From Acanthaster planci (taxonomy: Eukaryota; Echinodermata; Asteroidea; Valvatida; Acanthasteridae), in the NCBI RefSeq assembly GCF_001949145.1, contig NW_019091418.1, positions 1,823,406-1,887,405 on the forward strand: DNA of 64,000 nucleotides, given 5' to 3'. The notes under the pieces are model-generated. The model was not told the DNA's origin. It did no database searches and saw only the letters and a list, made by a program, of their open reading frames with translations. Made by a program: the position numbers and the translations under genes. This document shows positions 1 to 13,376 of this stretch, one piece after another (position 1 is the stretch's first letter; every line of letters begins with the position of its first letter).

Positions 1-3000
1 AAATTACCGACGTAATGTGACCATAAAATACCTAACCTACTGTTGATGTTAAATCTTCGCTTGCAATTTGATGATAACGCTTCACTGAAATTTAAAAGAT
101 GGGGCCAAACATTAATAAGGAAATACCACAGCTTTAATGAAAGAGGGGATTTAACAAATAACATAAAATATGTCGTAGTCACACCTTAAATACGTCTACT
201 ATCCTCCATTTGTGTTGGCAAATCCCTCACAGACATTAATGGTCTAAGATCACAACTCAGCGCCAATCAAGCAATGCAACAAGCCACAGCAGCAAACTGC
301 TGCTCTTTACGAGAAATTTTATTCTAGGCGTGCTAAAATGAATCCAATTTTGTCCAAGCTTGGCCAAGGTAGGTCTTTCAAAAACGTTGCATTTCGTTTT
401 TGTTTGGAAGTAATGGGAGAATTTCTTAAACAGCATATCAATAATAAAGACAAGCCAATGTCGTTTTACCCCACAGTTAATATGAAAGTACCTTACAAGT
501 TTGAGCAAAATTTATTATGGTGGAAGAATAATTCCCAGAAAGTGTTGAACGAGAAAGTGTCACAGTTGTTCACTTCTTTTCCATGTTTAAAATTTGTTCA
601 AGAAAAGTTCCAACTGATATTGAATTGCTTTCTCAATGTTGGAACCGAAACTCCTGTACTGAAATAGCGCTCAGATCTAGTGTTGTAGTTCAGACGTATT
701 TATGGCGTCACGGTAGTCGACCTAAATTGTCATTGCATGTATTGGAATGGTTTTGCGTTTTCAACACTCTTTGATTGTTCATGCAGTGGCACACAAACGA
801 CTGCTGAGAGGGACGAAGCCCCACCCACCTATTCTGATTGGACTCTGTAAGCCCAGATACGCTTAATGCAAAATTTTACAGACAGATGAATTTCTTGCGA
901 TTTTTGGTCCCACGTTAATTGCTATATGTTCTATCAGCAACCCCTGATCCCTTCCTTGAGTTTGCCTTGAGTTCATCACAAGTTAAGTGTTTGCAGCACA
1001 TTAAGATTTTTGTTTGGTTTTTATATTCTCTGTTCATGTAACCATTCTATCAAGTTTGATAAAAGAAGAAACCAAAAACAATACAGCAATTTCACGGAAC
1101 TAATTGCTAAGGGATTTCAAGCCAACATTGGAAATCAAATCTCAAACAAACATTAATTGCGACCAATAACCTGATATTACTTTTTTTAACCCGAAGCAGC
1201 AATATGAACTTATTAGATGTTGTTGTGATGAAATTCTCGGGTAGAACTTACCTCGTTATATTACATTCAAAATAACAAACAGCAGCATGGTTCCGTACGG
1301 CAATATAGTTCCATCGTTTGTGTGATGTGATATGAACCCGTAGTGAGTCGTCCACGGGCTATTGGAATATGTAAGGTCACTGTACTTTCTTTGCAGAGGC
1401 CGTCCAGCGTAGTACGTGTATATGCACCTGCAGGACACAATGGCCAATGAAGATAACCGCATTGAGAAAGTACATTACCACAACGAAGCGACAAACGAAG
1501 ACAATACGGCACCTGTGAAGAGACTGTTTGAGAGCGTTAGGAATTTCAATTCTGAAATTCTTCCCCTGAAGATTTAAAAAGATAAGACAGGTGCAACTCC
1601 TGTGAGAATGAGGTTGGGGAAAACATAATTGTATAGAACGGTCACAGTTAAGATTCTGATTTTCTTTTGGATGATTACGAAAGCTGTATAATGCGAAGGC
1701 TTTGAGGCTGAGCGACAGTTACTTTTGAAACTGGCTTTTGTATGATGTTGTGTGAGATTCTACGAACAAAGGAGACACACTTGTTCTGTGAAAGCTGCAA
1801 AAAACAACACGTCTAAAAAAAGACTAACTGGCAGCGGAATGGATCCCCGTTATCTGTGATGCAGATTAATGGGTAACTCTATATCGCTTAATTGGTCACT
1901 CTTGTTGGCTGCGAGCATTGGCGGGCGTGTGTGGTGAACCCAAGTGCGGCTGGTACAACATGTTCACCATTACAGTAATGAACACAGGCGTGCTGTCCCG
2001 TGCAATTTCGATTTAAACGCATCTTCTGGTGAAGCAAGGCCGGGAAAGAGAGAAAGAGGGAGTCGAGAGAGTGAGCTAGGAGATTGCGTATGCAGTGACC
2101 GAAGTAAAATGGGCTGGGACTCCAGAGAGATCGAGAGCGCTCTGCTGGCTGCGACTACCCCGGGGCACTTGTCTGGTACCTCGCCTCTTTAATAATGAAC
2201 GTACAAAAACCCAATTTACACACTTACATTATTTATAGATGTCACTATCAGTGTTTTCTACCGACAGAAATGATTGATAAATGAAATGTTGTTCCTCAAA
2301 ACAAGACGGAGTAAATCCTCAAGTTCGTAACCGAGTAACTGATACAATGTAGCTAAATGAAACTAACACATAGGCTATCAAATGTTAGCAAAAATTTCAA
2401 TTGTTTTGTTGTTGTCTTAGTGTGAAAACCTTCTGCGATCCATTTGTGTTCCCCTTCACTGACACTTTCTCAGTCCTTCTGGATTGGTACTGTCTTTGTT
2501 CTGTAAGGTAGGTGTTCACCTTCAGGTGCTGGCAATTAAGATTTGTCCCTATTTGTCCGTTATGATTTCCTAGTTTTCCTTCAGCATGTAACTATGAGGT
2601 ACTTCTTGGCACACAAATCCTGGTGTAAGGTTCAGCCTGTTCAGTTGCTCCCGATTAGAATCGGTCGTTTGTTAATTTAATGAGGCCACACTGCATCAGT
2701 CATCTTCACGCCCATGGACACCAAGATGGTCGCTCTTATACCCTGAAGTGTTGTTTAATACTTATTAGTGGACTTGTCAGAACTCTGGTTCTCCTTGATA
2801 GGTTGAGATGGACGGTCACTCCGGTACTGTCAACAAGTCATCAGTTACGGTCAGTGCGGTCATCTCCACGGTCTGTCAGCGCACGTAACAGGTCGTGCTT
2901 GCACCTACACCACCAGCACCTATTGTACAAACTGCGAAATCTTCTCCAGCACATAAAGATTATTCCGTGCAAGGAGATTTTTCTCTATTCGAAAAGATAC

Positions 3001-3524
3001 GAGTGTCTCTGCCATGCAGAAGTAGATTTTCGTGTTGCTGCTTTTCCTGTTGAAGATCTTATAGGAACGGTTTTTTTTTAAATGGCTATCTGAAAAGATT
3101 GTTGAAGATTCGTTTATGTTAAAGCTGAGTTCAAAATACACAGAAGCGACTGTCCAAACCACATGTGTGTAAGGGAGTTTGCTGTGGGTTATCGTCGTAG
3201 CCATGAATTCAGGATCAGCCGTTTGCGTTAATTACGAGATGGCCGTTGCATTCCAAGACTTCATTCAATTAATTACGCAGTCTTAAACAAAAGGCTTCTG
3301 ACTATCATTTGGTGAATGGCGGGTTCGTTTCTAAAGGTAACTTTGTTTTGGGCAAAACGTGAGGTAATACCCTCAATCATAGTTTAGAAATAATCGATTC
3401 AACGTGATCAATCTTGAGTCTAAATTGTATTTATCGAACTGTCGTCGTCCGTGTTTATCAGAAGTCGTTAAAAAAATTCGGTGTTCGACTGATGAAGGCT
3501 AACTAAAAAAACAATGTGTCATTC
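1..3524. other. non-coding, no gene recognised
   Basis: All open frames here are short, overlap frames on the other strand and show no family signature. The block at about 1920-2190 is more GC-rich than its surroundings but has no convincing splice sites or protein motif. I see nothing that supports a gene. Confidence 0.6.
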
Positions 3525-3710
3525 AATTCAATACGGGCGTTTCACAATAGCACACCTCCAAGAATTTAAAAAGGCATTGGCCAATCACAATGCACGAAAT
3601 CTGTCGACCCAATGCGCGTTTGTGAAGGGTCAACAGATTTGGAAATTGTAATTGGCTAATGCGTTGCAAACTTTTGGAGGTGCGCTATTGTAAATAACCG
3701 GTACTGAATT
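3525..3710. repeat. palindromic MITE-like element
   Basis: The two halves are imperfect reverse complements of each other over about 80-90 bases. The left arm opens aattcaatac and contains acaatagcacacctcca; the right arm, read in reverse, gives aattcagtac and acaatagcgcacctcca. Further inside, both arms share versions of ggccaatcacaat and aaatctgtcgaccc. The short word attc lies directly outside both ends and may be a target-site duplication, though four bases could match by chance. The element has no coding capacity, as expected of a non-autonomous DNA transposon. Confidence 0.75.
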
Positions 3711-3984
3711 ATTCATTTATTTTCATCTACCCCAAATGGCAAAATATAAATATTAACAATGTATGAGATAATAGGCCACCAGAGGTAGCAAAACCTTGAA
3801 AGCAAAGCTTGTGTCATACAAGAAACAAGCAAAACAGAAAAAAATCCCAATAGGGGAAATATTACTATGTACAAAATGAACACCAAATAAAATGATAAAT
3901 TAGAGACTCTGGCAGGGAGCTAAGCACACTTGATCACACAACAAACCTGGACACTAGAGACAATGACGCATGAAATATATTACA

Positions 3985-4215
3985 TAAGATAAACTTTGAA
4001 ATTTGCTTGAAAGTGTTATAAGACCTTGTCATCTGACAGAAAGTTATTCCATAGTTTAGGTCCGGAATATTTGATATTGTATTGAAAAGTAGATGTTCCA
4101 TATTGAAGTATATGGAAATATGACTGATCAGATATATAGGAAAATACTGTTTGCATCAGGACATTTAGTAAAATTTGTTTAGTCATCATGGGGGCGATGG
4201 CAATTATCATTTAAA
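3985..4215 (-). mobile_element. decayed 3' end of a LINE-type retrotransposon
   Basis: On the minus strand a conceptual peptide includes NIKYSGPKLWNNF, followed after a stop by HFQANFKVYLM. Many non-LTR retrotransposon ORF2 proteins end in the same order: a GPKLWN box, then a FK..LK.YL segment. In-frame stops interrupt the reading frame and no reverse transcriptase core is visible upstream, so this is a 5'-truncated fossil fragment. The call rests on remembered family motifs. The clade cannot be assigned from so little sequence. Confidence 0.5.
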
Positions 4216-7200
4216 AGCTACCTCCACTATAAGTGTACAGTATCAATGATTATCTTATATTCCACCGTGTATTTCGAGGACAATTTTTATAACCTTCGTT
4301 CACCATCCTTTGAATATGTCAATTGCTAATTATCAGATGTTTCCACTCACAAATGCAACGGAGTATCCCAACGCATGTTGTCTAACAATTAACGTTCAAG
4401 TTCCTTACACTAAATGCTAGTGTCAATGACTCGATGTTCGTATAGCAATTGCAGTGACTGCACTCTACCCAAAATACAAACCTTTCATCCACTCTGGTAA
4501 AAAAAATCACATTACAAATTCGTCTTTCTAAGATTCTCCCCTGCCAATACGTGAATGTATTTTTTTTACTCGTCCAAATTGCCCTGTAATGTAATTTTAT
4601 TTCCAGCGAAAGACCAGGCAATAACAGGCCTTTCAAAACCACATTCGATAATTTAAATTTTGCGTGGGCTGGATGTACCTCGTGTTGGTGATTCTTTCAT
4701 CTTGTCAACTGCGATCGGGCACTGCACCTTTTGTTTCTTCGTTCAACCCTTTCTTTTAAAGTCTATAATTTAATTTCATTTATTCACAGCACCGGATACA
4801 CATGAATAGATGATAACTATTCTTGTTATTCACGTGGATACTGTAAGACAATCATATCTCAATGCAATGGTCGGCATTGTCAATGCCTTTGACTGATAGA
4901 GGGCGCTGCTCAGCTGGAACTGAAAGCCTTTTTATGTACATGTTCATGCACGAATGCTTGTACCCAGTATTTTCTATGTTCATTTCTAATTAAATTAGTG
5001 CACGATCATGCCATGAACAGGTTTTACAAAACATTTTCAGCTGACTCATTTTAAAAAAGCTGAGTAAATGCACCATGGAATCATTTAAGAAAACCGGGTC
5101 TTTTTCCAAGCGCCGGACAGTCTTGTCGACATTACACTCATTGAGAAATCTACAATTACAAAACCTGGCAAAGTCGTCTCAGACATATCTCTTATTGAGA
5201 AATGGGTGTGCATGATTGCAGCATTCGAGAGATGGCTCCGATCCACTTCAGCGTCTGTGTCTCCCTGCTCGTTCTCCGCTTCATGTTATTTGCATCTTTT
5301 CTTCAAGTCATCGCAATACCTCCTCATCAGCCACTTCAGCCTCAGTGGGGCATCGGCGTGGGTGGCGCCATCTTGCCCGTCAGCAAGACTTAAAGCTATA
5401 CCAAAGAAAGGCATGCGAGCAATATGATAATGACATTTTCCTCTGTCTCGGTATTTTTTGTAAGCCTGTGCCTTGTGTTTCCCCTTTTCGAGGAGGAGTA
5501 TATCTATATCTGTGTAAACTTGGTAAAAAATGTACTTAGCTTGTCGATTTGTTGTTTCTTTTCATCTTTTTTTCCTCTCTAACCGGGGGGGGGGCTAATT
5601 TTTTTATTGTACTAACGCTAATAGTATGTAAAAAAAAATGAAACTGGAGATTCAGGATTTTTAAGTGAAGGAAGGTTCCGACACTAGGACAAATTAAACT
5701 AATCTCTTTCCATGACAGGTAATGACGATATGATTTTCCGTTTTGAAAAAAAATCCCTGAAATCTTGGTCATCCACAGTCGTGTTGAATGGTCTGTATAG
5801 GGGGTTTTAACAGCTTCCTCAAGAGGAAACGTGCGGATACAAAGCTGAAAAGTTGTTGCAAATTGCTTAATCGTTGGAGTTTTGTAATTTCCATGTCTAA
5901 AAATGTATGGATAAATCCCATTGCGCCCTTTAGCGGACCTGCTAGTAAATGGGCCACCCAAAAGAAGATGAATTTTTTTGCTATTTTAAATCAATGAACA
6001 GGATGATTCTGAAGACATTTCTGTTACATTCTCTTCCTCCCCAAAGCGTGTAAAATGCCCTAAAATACAGTCTTACCCGAAGAACGCCCATTAAAAAACA
6101 TACATTCTTTGCCCCCCCAAATTGTTTTGGATCAACTTTAAGTTGTCCCCTGACAGTAGTCGGGTACTAACTTTACCGATTTCCCAGGTACATGAATATG
6201 TATGCCACGGTGTCCTACTTTGCTTTTAAAAAGCCTTTAACTGTTCACGTGTACTTCACTTGCTATTTACTATTGTGCTTTGGCTCAAATTTTCGCTGCC
6301 TCTGCCGTGGTTTCCAGATGAACGGCAATGGAGATTGAAGATTCCTTTTTCCCCAACCGGTCATGCATTTCCTTTTGTAAGATGCAACTTACTCCTTTTG
6401 GTCAAATTCTTTGTAATTTACATTTTCATTGGGTGGATTTGATCAGATGAATATGACTGAACCACGTCCCCCGTGGACTTAGATCACCTTAAATGTATAC
6501 TCCATTCCCGGCGGAAGTAACCGGCTAGAGTTCATCTACAACTTGGCTCTCACAACCCAATACACCTGGTTCGCCTAAAGAAAGGCCTCTGGGAATGAGA
6601 GCAGTGCGGAATGATATATGTGCACGAGATACGGTATAGCGGCTATGATGATGTATCATTCCGCTTGGCGAGCTGCATAACAGAGTGCACATAGTTGCCG
6701 AGATCCATTGTAATTAGTTCCCTCAGGCGCTACGAGTAAAGTAGCCCTTTTTGAGGGAGAAACCTCATCTGTTATTGGAGCAGACAAGCAGTATTGCACG
6801 GTCTTTCAGCCATCATGCATGCATCAAGGGCTTGTGTCGTTGTCAGGAACTGCCAAGCTGTGTGGCACAAATACCCAAGAGCAACCCTGGAACCCATCCC
6901 TATCAACTCCTGACAGGGGCTGGCAAGTTCCGCTCACCCTCTCACCATTTCTATAGCTGCACGCAAATGTCCATCGTCTTGTCAGTGGACAGTGATCGAT
7001 TGAAACCCACGTCTCTTGTACTCGTGCCGTGTCGCGAATCACCTGTCATTTACTGCATCGGCCGGGTATGGGGCCAGCATAGAGCTCTTGGCCTGGCCGA
7101 GATCCAAGGCACTCTCCACGATACAGAGTAAAAAAACCAATCAGCAGCTTTCTGACTTGGTAATAATTACATTAATCAAGCACCGGATTGGTTAGCCCTT

Positions 7201-9321
7201 GTGAAAATTCCACCACAGCTACTAATGATATAAACTAAATTCACGGTCACTTGTGGATAAGTTCGGTTCAGATTATTCAAATACGAGCTGTAAATGTTTG
7301 GTTTTCAATTTAGACAAATTCTTTGCTCGTTCTCCTTGACCGTGCAGCTTATCTTTTTGTCCAAATACCAAACCTTCACCAGTAAGCCTATTTCTAAGTT
7401 GACATCGACAAGAAAGCAATACATATCTAAAAAAAAAAAAAATGTCTAGGTCTGGTATTTCCCCATGATCTCAACTTCAAACATAAGCATTTCAGGTCAA
7501 GAACCGACCCGACCTGATCAAACCGAACGGAGCCGAACTGAATCATACAATTTTATAGTCAAAACTGAAATGAAAGTTAACGTAAAAAAAGGAGAAAATA
7601 ACTTGCAAACAGCACAACGACGAACCTCTAGTCGTTTTGTAACATGCGTCCTAAACCTGACACAATGACTGTACAGTTCACCTTTAAAAGTAATCAAGTT
7701 TCTCCTTTTTTACATAATCATTCATGGCACACAGAAGCTGCGCATCCCTCAAATTTGACAGCAATGTGGAGAAACCTGGACGCAGTCCGCTACTTAATAT
7801 AATTGCTTTTGAGTCGTCGATTCTGTGAACAAGGGGGAGGAGACTCAGGGGAGTATCATGAAATGCACTCAGGCAAATGAGGTGGCCTTCATCGCTAGAG
7901 GGGGCACTTGGTTCTAGCTACTTGGAGCGCTTGCAGGCACTTTGTGCAGTGCAAGCAATGTGTTTATGTAACTTACTGGGAATGTTATAATACAACCTGA
8001 TACCACGAGCATCTCATTTTCCTGTAGGGATTTTGGCGTCGTGTCTTCCTTTTAATCTTAAATCAAATCCTCAACTGTTGAGTTTATGTGAGAAAATTGG
8101 ATATACTATGGTTTCTTTGTGGCGGTTGTTATTACCCATCAGGCACTCTTTGTGGCCCGTGGCTTGTAAAAGGATTGGCTAGAATACTCTAAAAGAACAA
8201 CGGCAAATTTTGAAATAAAATCTTCGATTATCAGGTGATGGTGATTCAGGCAAGATTGGTAGACGAGTAACAGGAACGCACAGTCCCAGACTTCAAACGG
8301 GACAGGAAAGCAGCCACATGTTTAGTCATAAACTGACACCATTTAAACCCCATGAAACCAGACTGGGATTCTTGGGTTGGGTGTTCGAACCAGCTACTAC
8401 GACAGAGTGTAAAATGTTTCACCGAGCATCCTAAACTTCACCAATAACGAATGGAATTCTGTAGTTGGAACATGTTTTCTGTCTTGTTTTTCGTAAGACA
8501 ATTATAATTGTATTGCCCAGGTTATGACTGCACACCGTGTTATACTTATCGACCCTCATAAACCATGTCACATCGGCATAACAATCTACACAGTGATTTT
8601 GAGCCCCCCCCCAGGAAATTGAAAAAAAAAACATTCTACCTCTGGCCAAACTCCTTTCACTTCTGGGCAATGTTGCGCAATGAAGCCTTAATTCATAGAA
8701 GAGAAATTACATCTGTCAATGTTTTGTCGAGTTTTGAAAATTGCACGAAAAAGTCTCAGCGTGATACAGTGAAAGTACCCGCTGCGTATACTAAACAAGC
8801 GGCTGATAACGAGAAAGTCTCATGAGACCATCCGCACTGCAAAAATGGAGTAAAATGTTATGATGAATGAGCAACATGAAGAATAGCACACGCCAGGGCC
8901 ATTTTGTAATAAGCCTCATGATATGCACGCACGTACTTGTGCCGCTTTGGCCGTACAGGATTATCAAATGTGCCTCAAGCGTCAATGACGTCATTATGAC
9001 TCAGAACAGACAGCTGACAGCAGCCAGGCAGAGGTTGGCAAATCGATACCATACTCATTTGTACCGGTTTTCGAGCTAATCGATGCCCATGCTCATTCTT
9101 ACCGGTTTCTCTCCATATACAAGAACGACGTGAGTGTCATTCAAGATATATACGCACAACAGTAAAGTTCAAAGCTTCCCCGTGACAAAAGCCAAACTAG
9201 TCGGCCTAATTCGGTCGATTCGAGATTAGACAACTTTTTTGTAACGGTTCGTTCACACTGACCTTTATCTCATGGATCTAGAAGTCCACCCGGTGGGAGG
9301 TAGTTTCTATCATACATGTAG
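4216..9321. other. non-coding, no gene recognised
   Basis: No supported gene is visible. There is a ten-base G run near 5585 and a thirteen-base A run near 7430. A word resembling atagagggcgct occurs near 4897 and again at several sites elsewhere in the window, which suggests dispersed repeat debris. The longer open frames, for example at 5536-5961 minus and 6751-7131 plus, lack any domain. Confidence 0.6.
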
Positions 9322-9395
9322 TAGCTCTTTTCACCGATAATGAACTTTGCCTTCGGCATGGTCCATTATCGTCACCAAAGCTGACTAGAAAGTGA
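9322..9395. repeat. small hairpin-forming inverted repeat
   Basis: The core cgataatgaac and its near-reverse-complement gtccattatcg flank a GCC-ttc-GGC turn. The flanks agctctttt and aaagctgact are also roughly inverted. It may be a short MITE remnant. No promoter or RNA-gene signal accompanies it. Confidence 0.5.
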
Positions 9396-12300
9396 AAAGC
9401 CAAAAATGTAATCGAGTACTTAAGTGCGGTGTAAAAACAGTGTCAGGAGTAGGTGTGCTTGTTGTGCTGAGCAACTTTAAACACTTTTAATGCATTGTTA
9501 TGATAAACTTTTCCGTCATCCTCCTTGTATCATTGTTTTGGATGACAAACAAATCAACCATTTGATGCATGAACCAATAGGGATGTAACTCAGTACATGC
9601 CCATCAAGTCACATTGAAAGATAAATGCATAGTAACAAGAAACCTTTTTCGAGTTTTTGAAAGCTTATAAAAACAAAATATCGCTTCCAAAGTTTTAAAT
9701 GATTTTAAAGGGCAATAGTCACTGTACGCTAGAAACAAACATGAATTGTTCAAGGTGGATGAATGAACTTCAAGTCCTGAGTCTGTGTATGGGTAACACT
9801 ACATTATTGAAATTCACGATCTTCAGGGAAGAGATTCCTCCGATTTTTCTCTCTTTGGTAAGCTTTAAAACGCAATAAAAAAACTTCAACGAAACTCGCT
9901 GTGAATGATGATTTGATCTCGATAATTTACTAATGTGGAAACTGGTTCTTGTTGTGTTGGTACACTTCTTTCATAGAATTGTGTATATTGAACATGCACT
10001 GCATGTTTGATATCCAGTGTACCGTGATGCATCGCGAATGTCAAAACGGTTTATTGCGTTCGTAACCTTTTTAAAATTCTTATAATGCTCGTGTGATTTA
10101 TGATCGAATTTCTACGTCGTAGCGAACGATATGCCCCCAACAATTTAAATGCCTAAATCTCAATTCAAGAGATTATATTCTTGTACGCTTACAGCATTTA
10201 ATTCACACCTCCACGGTGTCCGAGACATGCCAAGAAGATTAAACCTACTCCAGAGAACAATCATAATGTCAAAACAAAGTTTGGCCGGGACGCTGGGAAT
10301 GATTTCCTCGAAGAGGTACCAGCTCCCTATCCTTCCTCTGCCGACGCATCCGTGGGAACACCGGTGAAAGATTAAATGAAGGATTCGTAAGAGTACATAA
10401 CCGGATGAGTTGGATAATCCCACATGATCGGGGGTTTATCAACACCCTGGCAGAGCCATATTAAACCGTCATTTCAGACTCGTGCAGGCGGGTATATGTC
10501 CCTGACAAGATACTGGCTAGAACACAGGAAAGGCTCATGGGAAAAAATGTGGAAAAAATTCTTTCCCCGAGCTGTCACTCACGTCTATGTCATTTTTGGG
10601 ATACTTACACGTTGTCAAAAGAAATACAGGATTCATGGTGCATTTAATCAAGTGTTATGATAAGAAATGTAATTATTTACGGAATAAATACTCAGCCACA
10701 AGATTTTCTCTCCATCTCTGAAAAGTGCGTCCAGATGCAAAAGTTCAGTGACCACCTTGCTTTGTGATGTCATCGTTTGAGCTCGATAGTTGCTTGTTTC
10801 GACTGAACATTGGAGATATCACGTTTTTGTGTAATGCATTCAGTTTTCTTGGACTACTGCCATTTTGTTAGCACAAGTCGGTTTTCTGAGTTTGACTTTT
10901 TCCAGACATGAAAACCGAAAACCCCATTTCTTATACATGTTCATGCTCAAGCCACATACTCGTTGGTACATTCACCATCACGCAAACATCGCCCTGTATG
11001 GAAGCACGCGTGAATAGATGTCGGCACACGTAATCAGTAGTATCCTAAACTCAGAGTTTCATCCCCAAATGCTCTGTCGACACTTTTTACAAAATGTGAG
11101 TCTAGACGACCGATATATTGTTCATGAAAAGACCTGCTAATTGACACCTTGTCTGTTGAGTTCCGATTTGCATCATATCGTACCTCAAAGTTCCTTTTTC
11201 TTTTATTTACTTTAGAAGACAATAATCGTTTATTATCTCAAAATCAGTCAGTGGAATTGCAACATTATAGCCTCCTTGGTGATGCATGGAGAATTCTGAT
11301 TTTGCCAAGGCACAGTAAAATTCGCCAAGAGAGACTTCTACTGTGTGACAAGATATAGCAGAATATATTTGTTTCCAACTTTACAACAACTAAACATCCC
11401 ATAATAATTCGTTGTGGTCACTCGCTCAGTCTTTGTATCTCTTTGTAGTAAATTAAGTAAATGTTCATGTTGTATCTAATACTTTTCTTGGTGTCCTTTG
11501 AAGTAGCTGAATAAATGAGTGCTTAAAATTCGTTGTCCGTTTGGAGAGAAAATCAGTATTTTGTGCACTCATTTTGTCATCCATTTGTAGGAATGTAGCA
11601 AGAGTAATGTACTTGTGCGTAACGTTGTTCAACGGGTGTGTGATTGCTGAACCAGGGTTTTAAGCGAAGGATCAAAATACAAGTCTGGGTTGCAATCATG
11701 ATTGAATAGTTCACTGTTTCCTAATTCTGTGGCTACGGGTGTTTTTGTACTTTTTTGAACGAGGCTTCATGTATATTCCTGTGAATCTTTGGGTGAGATC
11801 TTACTTTTGTGCTTGCAAGTTTTGTAAACACAGGCCTGACCCATTAGTAACCCTTATGCTTGAAGAAGCGACAAATCCTCTAGATTATTGTATTCTTCAT
11901 GCTAATCCAGCGACTAGGGGCCTCTATATGCAATCTGGTTTTCTCTGCCGTTCCTCGGAAATATTAAGGCGCGAGCAACTCCCCCTGCGATCAATCAACG
12001 CACATTCATTTATTAGCCACGCGACATCAGGCGAAGATTGCAGCGGAGTTGCTCGAAGAAAGGCCGCGATTGAGTGCATGGTAATGGCAATCAAACGTAT
12101 ATCAATCAACCGGTGGAAAACTGGGCCTTCCTCTCGCTCGTCTTGCCACACGCAATCACACGAAATTGCCCAACTGTAAAAGTAAAAAGAGAAATATTCT
12201 CATGTTTCCCTCTTTTCCTGCTCTTCGGTTACACCACCAAGCCAAAGGACGAATTAAAAGGACGTATTTTCGTGGATGAATGAGCCAGGGAAGGCTGGCA

Positions 12301-13265
12301 TTTGTGAAACGTGAGATCAGCGTGATTTCAAGTTTGTTTTGAAGAGTTCCAGCTTTGGTTGGTTTTATTTAGTTGGACGCTTGTCTCTCTATTACCAAGA
12401 TTCAAGAGAGAGAAGAGAACATGTGGCTGTGGCGCCTTACATCTGAGGAGTTATTGTCTTCAAAATTTCTCTCTCAGCTACTCACACCTGCAATCCATAT
12501 TGTACACTTTTCTGAATGCGGCCATTTTCCTTAAATACGTAGAGGAACTTTGTTTTCACGAAATGCAAACCTATGAAATTTGTAATTAAAAACGCTCCTG
12601 AAAACGTTGACTTTGAAAGTTCGAGTTTTACCTTTGCATGTGAACGATTACATTTCACTGACAAAATTTCTGCACTTCAATACCACGGAAGAAAAAGAGT
12701 TTGTTTACAGGCATGTTGATACAGCGACAAACTGATACTGAGGAACATTCTCTTATGAAATGAACTAGCGCGACAGTGTGGTAGGAACTCCATAACAGAG
12801 AAGGCTCACTGCACATGCGTGGTAGAGCCAGCCAATTTAAAGTTTCTGCAACGACCAGCTGCATCTTGCGCGTCAAAAATAAGCGGCCGGACTGGCAGCC
12901 CAAACGAAATTACGCTCGCCTTTGTCAAAATAATAGCGTTAATATCGACGATGTGCTCGGTAAGTGTTCACGTCATGTACGGCCCTCGATCATGCTAATC
13001 AGGTGAAACTAGCTCAGGGTACTTTACGCATGCTGCAATATTTCTCGCTTTCTGGTCGTAATCCTGACGTGACATGCGTTGGCAAGGATTTTTTTTTTTA
13101 CTTTCACCGAGATGGTTTTCGGAGATAGGATAAAACGACTTGGCAGCACAACCTGCGAGCATATTGTCAGTGGAGAATCAGACACATCCTTCCTGACAGC
13201 TCACCTGTACCTGTTACAATTGTTGGCCTCGGCTTGTCGGCATATGCTGTGCATTAAGTACAGCC
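9396..13265. other. non-coding; upstream region of the TMEM151 gene
   Basis: No domain-bearing reading frame was found. The last few hundred bases before 13,266 presumably include the 5' untranslated region and promoter of the TMEM151 gene, but no TATA box or clear initiator could be picked out. Confidence 0.5.
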
Positions 13266-13376
13266 ATGGCAGACGAAGACGGGCGGTCATCCCTGGCCCA
13301 CGAGCTCAACACTCTCAGAACAGACATAAATAATCTTCTTTCTTCGATTGCTTTGCTTACGCAACAGATTTCACAG
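13266..13376 (+). CDS. TMEM151: TMEM151 coding exon 1
   Basis: Encodes 37 residues, MADEDGRSSL through TQQISQ, a soluble N-terminal tail with a predicted helical leucine-rich part. The donor is CAG|GTTGGA, weak at +3 but with G at +5. The exon ends in phase 0, matching exon 2. Without splicing the frame stops at 13,392-13,394, so the intron is needed. Confidence 0.8.
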
